Part shown: positions 35,901-47,842 of the stretch, piece after piece
Numbering within the stretch: position 1 is the first letter of the stretch
How the letters are laid out: the number at the start of each line of letters is the position of its first letter
Origin: Dactylis glomerata
Taxonomy: Eukaryota > Streptophyta > Magnoliopsida > Poales > Poaceae
Reading direction: 5' to 3'
Assembly: GCA_007115705.1 (NCBI GenBank)
Contig: QXEO01000339.1
Location: 494,684 to 558,683, forward strand
DNA length: 64,000 nt
Program-made: the position numbers and the translations under genes
The notes under the pieces: model-generated
Told to the model about the DNA's origin: nothing
Databases searched by the model: none
What the model saw: the letters and a program-made list of their open reading frames with translations, nothing else

Positions 35901-37394
35901 TTATGGTTATGAGATGGATATGAATTGGAGATAAGTTGGTTATTAGATGTTGGAGATAAACATGATTTAATTATGTTACAACTAAACTTGTTAAAGCAGA
36001 GGCATCAGTGAGTCATTTTTGCCTGTTTTATGATGGCTCACTGGTGTCCCCTAGGATCCCGAGTTCGCATGAACTGTTCTAAGCTGAGAGCGCTAACCAC
36101 TCGCGGAAGATTCCATGGGGTCTCCCTTGACTTACTACTTTTTCTCGAGTTAGTTTACCGGGGGCCACAACACTGTATTTACATTTGGATCTGGATTTGG
36201 GTGGAGTCACCTATATGGTGGCGGAGTCTCTAAGCCCCCCTTTGACGGGTGTAGTTGTGTCGCCTTTGATGGTGGCAGGTTTATTTGCTTGCGGCACGCT
36301 TTGTGAAGCTAGAAGACCCTCTTTGACGAGCCCTCGACCAGACTTCTCTGTCCTCGTAAACTTCTGAGTTCGTCTTTGGAGCTCGGCCGACTTCGTTACG
36401 GGTAGCTTAGTAGGATGGCCCCCCTAAACTCTCTTGTAGAACTAGAAACGGTCTTGTCGTGATGTTCTTCCCTTGTCTAGGTTGGATTGATCGAGCATGC
36501 ATGGGTACATTGGTGCACCCCAGCAGGGTAAATCTTTTCGAAAAGCCATGTCCACGGTTATGGACGACTTGGAGCCGTTCTACTCGATCATAGAACAACT
36601 TGCATCTAATTGATGATAAAAAGTGGCATAGTAAATAGTTCTACTATAATATTAATTTTTTATAAAATTGTCAACCATGTGAGTGCCTTTGATATTGCTT
36701 CTTTGTGTGGTCACAACGAGGTGATTCATTGGCTGGGTTATGTTTGCTGTAGTATGCTAGTCCTTTACTTTATGTGCTCTCTTATCTTATTCTGATTAGA
36801 CGGAAGTTGTAGGGTGCCTCTATAGGTTTTTTAGTGCTTGCTCGCTGCCGCTTAACCCCACCATACAGCCGACGTCCTTTTGAGCCTCTCGATCTTGTCT
36901 GCGTACCTCACGTACAAAGGCGGCTTGTTGACTATGCTTTATACGTCTTGAAGTCATGCTAAGTACTTCATACTTATTGTTACTCGTCTCAGATATTTGC
37001 CAGAGCAGGTTTGAAGATAGGTACATGGAAGTGACAATGTTAGCAAGGTTACCCTTCCGGCTTGGCCTGGACAGGGTTATGGACGCCATCGTTATCTTCA
37101 GGCCTCTTAGGCTCATTTTGTATTCTTGTCCGTACTCGGATACTATTTTGCTTTATGTATGATTTGGATCTTTGTATGTATTTGGATCTTGACTCATGGA
37201 GTCTTTGTGGTTATATTATATATTCTTTTGTGGGTTCTATTGTGAACTTGTGTAATGTTACTACCTTGATTCCACCTGCATCGCGTGCATGTTGCATGTG
37301 CACGAGACGCTTGGTGGTGCGTTTCCAAAGTGACATCATGCGAATTGTGGCGTAATTGCTATAATTCGCAAGGTGCCCATTTTGGGGCATCACA
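32988..37394 (+). mobile_element. 4.4-kb solo LTR related to the LARD-like element, opposite orientation
   Basis: It starts TGTAACGGCCCAAAAAATCC, ends TTTTGGGGCATCACA, and is flanked by GGGAA at 32983-32987 and 37395-37399. Its ends and middle align with the reverse of the LTRs at 18771-27227. For example, the minus strand near 37100 reads LRGLKI and SRKGNLAN, as the plus strand does near 19060, and 35130-35300 matches the complement of 20860-21000. Divergence is high. No second LTR or internal domain remains, so LTR-LTR recombination removed them. It sits in the Maximus-like internal region and contains a foldback MITE. Confidence 0.82.
33942..34299. mobile_element. Foldback MITE-like element inside the solo LTR
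   Basis: The arms at about 33970-34065 and 34150-34250 are inverted copies: TAGAATGTGGGAAAAATA on the left pairs with TATTTTTCCCACATTCTA on the right, and TTTTTTGTATCTCTCA pairs with GAGAGATATAAAAAATAC. AT-rich loop. The outer ends share TTTTGCC. No clear target duplication was found, so the limits are approximate and the superfamily is unknown. Confidence 0.6.
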
Positions 37395-37399
37395 GGGAA

Positions 37400-38009
37400 A
37401 CTGCCTAGGAGAGTTTCCCCGTGGGTATTTAAAGAGGGAAAGGTTCGGCGTCAAGTTCGGCGAGGCCGGACCGTGGACCTGAACATCCGGCGGTGCGCCA
37501 AAAATTTCGGTCTGGCACCAAATAGCCTGCTAGAGAACCTGTTCGGTGCGCGGCCGAACGGTCTGGCCAACCGCCAAAAATTCTAGCCTCCAATTCGGCG
37601 CCGCCGGATGGGCCGCCGAAATGGCTGATGGCAGAGATTGTTAAAATTTGGCATGTATTTTTCGTGGAGGAGTGTGACATGTACACATTATATAGAAATA
37701 GGTGTGCGATAGGAAAACAACATCCAATAAACGTATTTGCAAAAAATCCAAATTAACTTGCAAGCCTCACTAAGAAGACACAAAAACCACAAAATGTTGG
37801 AGGCATGCAAGGGTGGGGGATTTCTCCTCTATGTGTGAGCACAAATGTCATGACACCGCGAAGAGACGTGCTTGGGTGCAAGTGACATTGGGTCTTATGA
37901 TATCGCACACTTGCGTATGCATCGTGCCATTATTGACAAGATGACTATCCTCAACTATGCGCATCTAGGCAAGAACACATACTAAAGTGAGAGTATGTAT
38001 GCAAGATGC
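37400..38009 (-). other. Maximus-like region between pol and extra frame, non-coding
   Basis: 37440-37640 is rich in TTCGGC/GCCGAA words and continues 30255-30345 after removal of the nested elements. No coding frame. Confidence 0.5.
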
Positions 38010-41000
38010 TCAAGCCACATTGATTGAGTCTACGATATTTAGCTCATGCCTTAATATCCAGAATGTGGTTTCATCGAGTGGCTTGGTAAATATGTCGGCT
38101 AGTTGATCTTGTGTACCTACAAAACAAAGGTCAATGTCTCCCCTAGTCACATGTTCCCGGTTGAAGTGGTGACGAATCGTGATGTGCTTGGTCTTGCTAT
38201 GTTGCACAGGGTTGTGAGCGATCTTGATGGCACTCTCATTGTCACATAGGAGGGGCATCTTCCCACACTCCACTCCATAATCCATCAAGGTTTGCTTCAT
38301 CCAAAGAAGTTGTGCACAACAACCTGCGGCGGCTATGTACTCAGCCTCGGTGGTAGAGAGAGAAACACAATTTTGTTTCTTTGAAGACCAACACACAAAG
38401 GACCTACCAAGTAATTGGCAAGCCCCCGAGGTTGACTTTCTATCAACACGATCTCCCGCCCAATCCGATTCCGAGTACCCATGGAGCTCAAAACTTGAAC
38501 CTTTGGGGTACCACAATCCATAGTTTGGGGTATGAACCAAATATCGAAAGACTCACCTGACCGCAACTAAGTGGATTTCCTTTGGTGCGGCTTGATACCG
38601 TGCACAAATAACAACACTCAACATGATATCCGGCCTAGATGCACAAAGGTAAAGCAAGGATCCAATCATGGAGCGATATACCTTTTGATCCACTTCTTTA
38701 TGATTAGGATCAAGGTCGAAGTGGCAACTTCTGGCATTGGAGTCTTGGCACCCTCGACCTTGTCTAACTCAAACCTCTTGACCATGTCTTGAGTGTACTT
38801 TGCTTGATTGATGAATGTTCCTTCTCTATATTGTTTGACTTCAAACCCAAGAAAGAACTTCAACTCTCCCATCATGGACATCTCAAATTCATCGGTCATA
38901 AGCTTTGCAAACTCAACATTGAAGTCATTGTTAACGGACCCAAATATAATATCATCAACATAGAGTTGGCATATGAATAACTTCCCATCAACCACCTTAG
39001 TAAAAAGGGTGGGATCAATTAGCCCAACATCAAACCCACGGTCACGCAAAAGCTCACTAAGGTTCTCGTACCACGCATGTGGGGCTTGTTTTAAGCCATA
39101 GAGCGCCTTATCAAGCTTATACACATGATTGGGGAAATTGGGATCCACGAACCCCAGGGGTTGTTTAACATATACCAACTCTTTCAAGGGACCATTAAGG
39201 AATGCACTCTTCACATCCATTTGATGTAAAATAAAGTCATAATGAGCGGCATATGCAAGCAACATGCTAATATATTCAAGGCGGGCTACGGAAGCAAAAT
39301 TCTCACCGTAGTCAATACCTTCCTTTTGGGAGTAGCCTTGAGCCACCAATCTCGCCTTGTTGCGAATGACTACTCCATTTACATCTTGCTTGTTCTTGAA
39401 GATCCACTTGGTCCCGATGACGTTGACGTTCTTGTGTGTTGGCCTTTCTACTAAGGTCCATACCTTGTTGTGCTCGAAGTTGTGTAATTCTTCATGCGTG
39501 GCTTCAAGCCAATCCGGATCCTCGAGCACCTCAAGGACCTTCTTGGGTTCTACACATGAGATAAAGGCATGATATTTGCAAAAGTTAGCCAATTGCCTCC
39601 TGGTGACCACCTTTGAGTCCAAAATCCCCAAGATATTTTGGAGTTCAACACCATGGTTCTTCATTCTTGTCTCGATCATCTTTTGACGACGAGTGTCAGC
39701 TTCAACAAGAGACTCTTGAGAAGCCACTTGGTCATCACCACCATTTTGATCCTCATCTTGACCATCATCTTGAGCTTGATCTTGATCACCAATTGGTCAA
39801 GAATCACCACAATGCACTTGGTCTTGATCTTGATCATGCTCACTTGGTTGAGGTTCTTGAGCTTGTCTTTGGTTAGCATCAATAGGTACTTGCGGAGCTT
39901 ATTGTGTTTGTGAAGATGAAGGCTCCACTAGAGTAGAGCATTGTCCTTCTCCTTCCACCAAAAGGTGTTCCTCAATGGGTATGAGATGTCCCACACCCAT
40001 TCTTCTTATGCCATGAGGAGGTATTTCGTCACCTATATCACAAACACCACTTTGCTCCACATGGGAGCCGTTATTCTCTTCGAATCTCACATTAGCTTCA
40101 ACAACACGAGCAGACTCATTGTCAAATATTCTAAAAGCATGAGATTTAGCGGCATAACCAACAAAGATACCCTCAAGTGCTTTTGAATCAAATTTGGACA
40201 AATGAACACCTTTCTTAAGATAGAAGCACTTACAACCAAACACCTGGAAGTACTTGATATTAGGCTTGTTGCCAGTAAGTATTTCATAAGGAGTCTTATT
40301 CAAGCCCTTGTGGAGATATAACCGATTTATCGCATGACAAGCGGTATTGATGGCTTTGGCCCAAAAGTTGTATGGAGATTTGAATTCCGCTAACATGGTC
40401 CTAGACATATCCATGAGAGTCCAGTTCTTCCGCTCGGCTACACCATTTTGTTGGGGAGTGTAAGGAGATGAGTATTGATGATGAATTCCATCTTCACTAA
40501 GAAAATCATTCAAGGTGTAATTCTTGAAGTCGGTATCATTGTCACTTCGAATCATCAATATATCTTGACCATATTGACATTGCACTTCAATGGTGAAGTC
40601 TTTGATAGTTTGTTGGGTCTCATGCTTATACTTGAAGAAATAGACCCATGTGTATCTTGAATAGTCATCGATAATCACCAAACAATACTTCTTTCCTCCT
40701 AGACTTGCATGAGTGGGAGGGCCAAAGAGATCCATGTGAAGGAGCTCTAGGACCCTCTTAGATGAAATGATGGTCTTGCTAGGGTGAGGAAGTTCATGCA
40801 TCTTTCCTTCAATGCAAGCTCTACACACACGATCTTTGGCAAATGTTAGATCGATTAGTTTTAGGATGTGGTTGCCTTTGTGGAGACTTTGCAAAGTTCT
40901 CATATTGATATGGCCTAGCTGGCGATGCCAAAGCCATCCCACATCAACTTTAGCCATTAGGCAAGTCGCGACTTTAGTGGTCTTCTTCGAGAAGTCGATC

Positions 41001-42835
41001 ACATATAAGCCATTTTTGACATGCCCAACAAGAGCTACTTTAAGAGACTTGCTCCACAAAAGAGCCACAATCCCAACATCAAAGAAAGTTGCAAAACCCA
41101 TATCGGCAAGTTGAGCTACGGAAAGCAAATTATATGAAAGGGACTCAACAAGCAAGACATCTTCCACGGTAACATTGTGAGAGACAACAACCTTGCTGAG
41201 ACTCAATACCTTTGACCTTGAAGAATCCCCATAGGTGACGTAGCCCGCTTGGGATGAACTGGTGCGGAGCTCCTTCACCAACTCTTTGCTCCCGGACATA
41301 TGATTGGTAGCACCACTATCAATTATCCATTGTCCACCGCCGAAAGCAAAGCCCTTTGTAGCGTGAGCCATTAGAAAAGTCGCATTGTGGTTGGTGTGCT
41401 TTGATTCATTTGCGGAAGCAAAAAGAGATGACGAGGTGGTAGGGTTGGCAATGGCAATGGTGGCCATCCCTACTACCTCATCATCATCACTTGCCTCATC
41501 ACCGGAAGGGTATTCTTCTTGAGTCATCAATGCTTGTATTGGAATGGCTTTCTTCTTGTTGGAGTTCCTTGCAGGGTATGACTTGGTCTTCATCTCCTTG
41601 CGAACAAGTCTTCCATTATGATCTTCCACTCTTTCATAAGGACAATCTGCAATGAAGTGGTTTTTGTTACCACAATTGTAGCAAGTCCTCACTCTACTTG
41701 TGTTCTTAGGCTTGGAGGGGCTAGATGACTTCCACTTCTTCATGAATTCCCTTTGAGAAAGAGCCATGTGCTCGGCATGAGCATACTTCATGTCCTCGGG
41801 ACTTCCACCCCATATCTCTTCCTCCTCCTCCAAACTTGCTTCTTCATGATATGAGGCTTTGGCCTTCGAAGCAAGGTTAGGAGCACAAACACCACGTGCC
41901 AGAGCAAGAGCATCATCCGCATTCTTCTCAGAAATCCTCCTTGCAACAGTCTCTTGCAAGATGTCATGTGCGGTCATCTTCCAGAAGTTGGCATCTCCCT
42001 TGATTGAGTTCATTGTATCCTTCATGAAAGGCAAGAGGGCTTGGACGAACTTCATCTTCATCCATTTCCCATCACATTGGGTAGAACCAAGATCAATTAG
42101 CTTCGCTTGAAGAGCCGAGAGGCTCCTATGGAGTTCTTTGGGGCTTTCATCATCAAGCATGGCAAAGTTGTCCGCCTCATTGTGTGCTTCATCAAACTTG
42201 GATTCTTGAATGCTCTCGTTCCCGATAAAAAGGTTTGTGAGAGCATCCCAAGCTTCCTTGGCAGAGGTAATGGATTGAACAAATGCCTTGTCCTTCTCGG
42301 AGAGTGACATATGGATGAGGTGCAAGGCGGAGGCTTTAAGTTTCTTGTCAATAAGCTCCCATGGTTGCAAGTTGTTAAAGTCCTAGGAAGATGGATGAAA
42401 TCCCTACTCAATGATTCTCCAAAGCTCAATAGAAACAAAGTTTATGTGCGAGCGCATGTTATCTTTCCAATTGGCAAAGCTAGAAGCATCAAGTGGTGGC
42501 GGAGGACCGCAAGAGGCAAGGTGTGGCATATGGATGTTTCTCCCGGAGACATACCTCATTGGAGGTGGAATCTCTGAGTTATGCCCCCTAGATGTGTCAC
42601 CTTTCTTGGCGGTGTCATTGTCACCCTCAACATCATCCACCTTCTCCGGATCATCCTTGTTTAGGGGATCTCCCTTGTCCGAGATGTCAACCAGAGCCGA
42701 TGGAGTAGTACTTGACGTACCACTAGCGAGGGCTTCGAGCTGAGTTTTGTGACTTTGGATTTCTACCATCATGGCCGCCATTTGGGACATGAGGGTGTTG
42801 AAATCCGACCTAGTGACGGGATCCTCTTTGCCCAT
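38010..42835 (-). pseudogene. Maximus-like gag-pol polyprotein, interrupted
   Basis: Gag starts at ATG 42835 (MGKEDPVTRSDFNTLMSQ). The zinc knuckle CYNCGNKNHFIADC lies near 41685 and protease WIIDSGATNHMSGS near 41320. Integrase has WLWHRQLGHINMRTL near 40920, HMDLFGPPTHAS near 40730 and SPYTPQQNGVAERK near 40450. Reverse transcriptase has QMDVKSAFLNGPLKE near 39220 and YVDDIIFGSVN near 38960. RNase H follows in another frame (38540-38010) with GSSFELHGYSESDWAGD, STTEAEYIAAAGC and QLADIFTKPLDE. Breaks are TAGs at 42406 and 42385, a TAA at 39901, a TGA at 39799 and a frameshift near 38600-38690. Catalytic motifs survive. Confidence 0.92.
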
Positions 42836-42872
42836 ATTCTCTTAGGCAGTTAAGCCCAATTAAAGAGCCCTT

Positions 42873-42884
42873 GCTCTGATACCA
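42873..42884 (-). other. Primer-binding site of the Maximus-like element
   Basis: The minus strand reads TGGTATCAGAGC two bases after the 5' LTR, complementary to initiator-Met tRNA. Confidence 0.9.
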
Positions 42885-42886
42885 AT

Positions 42887-44065
42887 TGAAAGGATCCATA
42901 CGGGCGACTAGAGGGGGAGGGGGGGTGAATAGGCGCTAAGTCAATTTTTAATATTTTTCAATTTTATGGCTTGACACAAAGTAAATTCACTAGATGTGCA
43001 ACTAGATGAATTTCTTATAAGTGACAAGCATGCAAGTAAACAAGTAACTAGCAAGTTACAAGTAAGGGAAAGAAATAAACGAAGAGTGGAGACCGGAGAC
43101 ACAAGGGTGTATTCCCGTAGTTCCTTCCTTTTGAGAGGAAATACATCTATGTTGGAGAGGTGTGGTGACACGGAGTTGACCAACGCCACGGAAGCTCACC
43201 TTGTTCTCCGGTGAGCAAGCCATGGAGGCTAGCTTGTTTCCACTAAGTGGTGGTATTGAGGAACCAACCGAAACCCTTACACGAAGCTTGGGGCACGCAT
43301 CCACAACTCATTTGGAGGCTCCCAAGAAAGCCACAGAGGCTAGAACGCCACAAAGACAAGAGTAATCAACAATACAACACCTAGTGTTTCCAAGGAACCA
43401 CTAGGCACAAATTCTCCAAGCAAATGGAGAGGGAAATGAAATTCCTTCGGTGAAGATGTAGATCAGTGCCTCCTCCTTCAATCCTCCAAAGATCAAGAGC
43501 TTTAGTTGGCTAGAAGAGGAGATCTAAAGAAATTTGGTGTTTTTGCAATGGGGGTAGGTGAGAGCTTCAAAGATGAACAATGGTGGCTGAAGTTCTAACC
43601 CTAACTATCTGGGAAAAGAGGGTTTATATAGGTGGGTAGAAATCTAGCCATTGGAAGAAGCACGAGATGGAGTTCGGCCATAAGTTTGGCGGGGCCGAAC
43701 TACAGGCCGGATGGTTTGGTGCCAAGCCTGGCGTCCCCGGACTGCAGGCCGAATGTTTCTGCGACTGCCGGATGGTTTGGTCATGTGCCGATTAGTTTCT
43801 CTAGTATGTGGTTCGGTGTGCGCTGGATAGTCTAGCCTGGGGCCGATCAGTTTGGCCTAGAAACCAGCGGGACCGGTTTCACCGCCGACTTGAGCTTCTT
43901 CCTCGGGAATGAATTCCACGTGACTTTCTTTGAGCATAAAACCTTCTCACCCCATCACATGTGAACTAAGGCCTATGTACATACTGATATGAACATTAGT
44001 CCACAAAAAGATTAATCATGCCATCGTTAATAAAAAACAATAGATACAGACACAATGTCCTTTCA
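42887..44065 (-). repeat. Maximus-like 5' LTR (1,179 bp)
   Basis: On the plus strand it runs from TGAAAGGATCCATACGGG to GTCCTTTCA. The minus-strand TATA box (CTATATAAACCC) is at about 43618-43631. This is the uninterrupted reference for the LTR split at 18770/27228. Confidence 0.92.
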
Positions 44066-44070
44066 TATTG

Positions 44071-45600
44071 GCATCGTTGGGAGTGAAAGTGTCTCGAACA
44101 AGTTCCTTAGCCCACATTTCAGTGATAGCATTCAACAATTCACTGATAGTAGAGATGATTGACTGCCCCTAAGTTGAAATAGGGCACCTGGTTGTGCCTC
44201 TTGGAATCCAAGGGCCCTGCCATGGATTTATAGGTATGCCATCGCCTACCCTCCACATCACTCCTTCCTTCAAGATCTCAAGCCCATGTAGGATATTGCA
44301 CCTGGTAGAAGACATGCCTGCTTGGGTTTATCTTCTAGGATCGAAGAATTTGGGAAATACTTAGCTTTGGGTATGGTGGTGCATTTACCACCAATAGCGA
44401 CAGATCATATGGCTAATCTCCTCACAGAGAGGTCAAAACAAGACATTGCATACGTGGGAATCGCTTGGGAAATGACTTTAATTAAAATCTCCTTGCCCTC
44501 CTTAGAAAGGAGCCACTCTTTCCAGCCTTGGATACGTCTCCATATCTTCTCCTTTAAGTACGCAAACTCTTTACTCTTTGCAGCCCCAAGATGAACTGGC
44601 AAACTAAGGTATCGTTGGTTCTGTGACTCCCTTGGTATACCCAGGACATTGACTACAATATTTTTGGTTCGAGCTCTAACGCCTTTGCTGAAAAAAGTGG
44701 AGGACTTGTCTTTATTAATCATTTGGCCCGACTAGGCCTCATATAACTCTAGGATATCCTGCAGCTTCTGTGCACTCTGAGTTGTTGCCTTCATTACAAT
44801 CAGAGAATCATTGGCAAAGAAAAAGTGGTTAATTTTTTGGTGCACCTTCTGTAATCTGCACCCCTTCAATAGACCCATCCTCCTATACTCTCTTCAGTAA
44901 TAAAGAGAATGCTTCCGCACAGATGATGAAGATATATGGTGACAAGAGGACCCCTTGTCGCAAACCTCGCTCAGGGAGAAAAACTTCAGAAAGGTTGCCA
45001 TTCACCTTCTATAAGAGACCGATCAAACACAATTCATGATCACATTCACCCATGGAGTTGATAAACCCATGCAAAACATCATCTTCTCCAAGAAGTCCCA
45101 CTCCACACGGTCGTAGGCTTTACTCATGTCCAATTTAATCATCACCAAACCATCGTGTCCTCCCTTATTTTTATGCATCAAGTGGGTAATCTCGTAGGCC
45201 AATAAGACATTGTCCGTTATCATTCGGCCAGGTACAAACGCAGACTGTGTTGGTGAGATAATATCAGGAAAGATAGCTTTCAACCGGTTTGTTAGGACTT
45301 TTGATATAATCTTGTAAAGCACATTACATAGACTAATGGGCTTGTACTCTGTAATTCTCTCCGGATTCTTTGTCTTCAGGATCAAGACAATGGTCGTTTC
45401 ATTCCAACCATTTGGCATCACACCTTCATTTAGAACCTCAAGAACATCATCTTTAATTTTATCTCCCATAACTTGCTAGAACTTCTTGAAAAACAAAGCA
45501 GGCATACCATCCACTCCTGGTGCTTTCAGGTCTCCAATTGATTCGAAAGACTCTTTTATTTCCTCCCCGGTATAAGACTGGTTCAGATTTCATTCATCTC
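44071..45600 (-). pseudogene. LINE D reverse transcriptase
   Basis: RT of the split LINE. From right to left it has APGVDGMPALFFKKF near 45500, NETTIVLILKTKNPERI, TQSAFVPGRMITDNV near 45230 and IKLDMSKAYDRVEWDFLEKM near 45100. The catalytic box at 44818-44807 reads F-A-N-D instead of F/Y-A-D-D, so one catalytic aspartate is lost. The thumb region has LGIPRESQNQRYLSLPVHLG and GWKEWLLSKEGKEILIKVIS. WAKELVRDTF at the left edge continues at 18428 after the Maximus-like element is removed. Several stops and frameshifts occur. It would copy the element RNA at the nicked target. Confidence 0.82.
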
Positions 45601-46169
45601 CTCCAAAGCCACTTGGTGAACATGTCAAAGGAGATCATCATTAGTGGGCCTTACAGAAGACAAGAATAAACTTTTGTAGAAGTAAGAAATATAGGGTCCT
45701 AGCTCTTCCTCTGACTCCACTACTCCACCCCTTCCCTCCTTAACTTTTTATTCTATTTTTCTTCCTTTCTGAGGCATAGGCATGAAGGAAACTAGTGTTG
45801 CGGTCACCGTTTTTCAGCGAATTAACATGTGCCCGCTGCTGCTTGTAAACACTGTGTTGCTCCTCCAGTCTACCAAGCTTATAGCACAACAAATGGTTTG
45901 TGTCAACCTGTCATTGGTTTATTTGACCACGCCTACACAACTCCAGCTCCCTCTTCGCCTTCTTAATGCGTTGCTTCAGCTCCCCCAACACCTCCCTATC
46001 CCACTTCGACAGTGACCCTCCAACCTTTTTCACCACCTCCTCCACCGTACCTCCTCCTAACTCAAATGCCTCATTCCACGCCTCAGTGACTATCTGTTCA
46101 CACTGTTCCTCTTGTAGCCATCTAGCTTCAAACTAAAAACAATTGGGATTAATTCCCCCTCCTCCTGCT
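45601..46169 (-). other. LINE D linker between endonuclease and RT
   Basis: Degraded coding DNA; no clear motif was read and stops are frequent. Confidence 0.45.
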
Positions 46170-46698
46170 TGCTCATTCAACTCAACAATGATAGGCAGTG
46201 ATCAGAATGACATGGGTCCCCGTTTATTATTCTGAACAGAGGGAACAGATAGCGCCACCCAACATTTGCCACTACATGATCTAGTCTTTCTCTGATATAT
46301 CCTTGTAGACACCTCCAGTTATTCCTCAAAGTGAAGGGGTCCCCTACAAACCCCAAATCATCAAGTTCACAATCCTCTAATGCCACACAGAAAGCATCCA
46401 TGCACCCCTAGGCACGAGACGCCCCCTTCCTTCCCACCCGCAAACAAGATTTCATTAAAGTCTCCCACACACAGCCATGGTAAATTTGATTGCCCATGTA
46501 AGGTGCACAATAGCTTCCAAGTGTTCTCCTTCTCCCCTGCCTTTGATTCTCCATAAATTCTAGTAAGTCTCCATTTGACACCATTCTCCTCCTCCACTTA
46601 CACATCAATGTGGTAACGTCCTTTCTAATGCAAGCTCACGTTTATTCCCCTCTTCCAAAAAAGCGCTAAACCCCCACTCCTCCCTTCACAGTCCCTAC
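46170..46698 (-). pseudogene. LINE D endonuclease, main part
   Basis: APE-type endonuclease read right to left: EGRSGGLALFWKRGI, VEEENGVKWRLTRIYGE, LPWLCVGDFNEILFAGGK with the GDFNEIL motif, then RERLDHVVANVGWRYLFPLF and GDPCHSDHCLSLL with the conserved SDH. Frameshifts and stops are present near 46600 and 46420. The first part of the domain is at 47843-48012, beyond the inserted LINE E. Confidence 0.8.
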
Positions 46699-47832
46699 GA
46701 GTTTGGAGGTCTTAGAGTGAAAACCTCATATTACAGGGGATGGCTCTGAGAGTGAGATGGGAATGGCTTAGAAGAACTGACCTGGGGCATCCATGTCAAG
46801 GTCTTCCTCCATTGAAAGATGTAATGGCCTCAGAGATCTTCGACAGTTTGGTAAAGTTTACAGTTGACACGGGCAATAGAGTGCTGTTCTGGCAGGACTG
46901 ATGGATAAATGGGGCCAGAGTCCATGATCTAGCACATGCGGTGGTGAATGCTTTTAGTAGTAGAAGAAGAAACAAGCGCACGGTGGAGGAAGGACTGGCC
47001 AACAACAGGTGGACACTTGACATATTGACTGAACTTCCTCCCGAGGGTTTGCTGCAATATGTTTAGCTTACATTGGCGATTCTGAATGTGGACAGGGACA
47101 TGGAGGCAAATGATCATTTCACTTGGCCATGTGATCCATCTGGGAATTTCTTGGCAAAAGCCACTTACAACAGGTTATGTGAAGGAGGGATCAGGTTTGC
47201 TACTGCTAATTGCATTTGGAAGCCATGGTCGCCTAGCATATGCAAATTTTGTCAATGGCTGGCGGTGCAATATCGGCTATGGACCACTGATAGAAGAGAA
47301 AGGCATGGTCTGTAGGCGGCAGCCGATCCACATTTCTTCTATCTCCAAGGCATAGATTTAGTGGATCATATCTTGTTAAATGTGGGTACGCCAGGGAGGT
47401 GTGGTTCCTTTCGTGTTAGAAGGTGAATCTCATTGATGTCACTCTGACAACAGAGGACAAGCTAGAGGAGTGGTGGCTCTCAGCTAGAGCAAGATTTAGA
47501 GATAGGGAGAGGAAGAAATTCGATACCAGAGTCATGCCAACCTGTTGGTCAATCTGGAAACAAGGAATGCAAGGGTTTTTGGCAACATTTCGAAGCAATG
47601 CTCATCGACTGATCTTCTATCTAGAATTAAGGATGAACTATGATAGTGGCAGCTAGCTCGCAATCTCAATGGTGAAGGTGGGAGTCCTCAGCAGTTAGGA
47701 GAGTAGAGTGTAGTGTTTTCTTTGGTGTGGAGTGTGGCATTTATGATCCTAGGATCCAAATTGCTTTCTTGTAAATGTTTGTTTCTATCTTCTGTAAAGC
47801 TATGGTACGCATTCGCATACCCTCGAAAAAAA
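46699..47832 (+). mobile_element. LINE E: 5'-truncated LINE inside LINE D endonuclease
   Basis: Plus-strand LINE 3' part. It reads WEWLRRTDLGHPWQGLPPL and WINGARVHDLAHAVV, then DHFTWPCDPSGNFLAKATYN and a zinc-binding region (KPWSPSICKFCQWLAVQY, VDHILL). It ends in a 3' UTR with GTACGCATTCGCATACC and an A-run at 47825-47832, typical of plant LINE tails. The duplication is CAGTCCCTAC (46689-46698) against CAGTCTCTAA (47833-47842). Removing it restores VVRDCEGRSGG in LINE D. Multiple stops. Confidence 0.8.
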
Positions 47833-47842
47833 CAGTCTCTAA

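Larger units (their letters stand above)
18429..44065 (-). mobile_element. Maximus/SIRE-like copia retrotransposon with three nested elements
   Basis: Minus-strand element, duplication TATTG at 18424-18428 and 44066-44070. The 5' LTR is 44065-42887, PBS 42884-42873, gag-pol 42835-38010, a further open frame 29953-28529, PPT at 28031-28045, and the 3' LTR 28030-27228 plus 18770-18429. Nested in it are the large-LTR element (18771-27227), a CACTA element (30526-32694) and a 4.4-kb solo LTR (32988-37394). Net size is about 10.6 kb. Domain order protease-integrase-RT-RNase H puts it in copia. The extra frame downstream of pol and the LTR ends (TGAAAGGA...CCTTTCA) suggest the SIRE/Maximus lineage; the family name is an inference. 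Confidence 0.88.
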
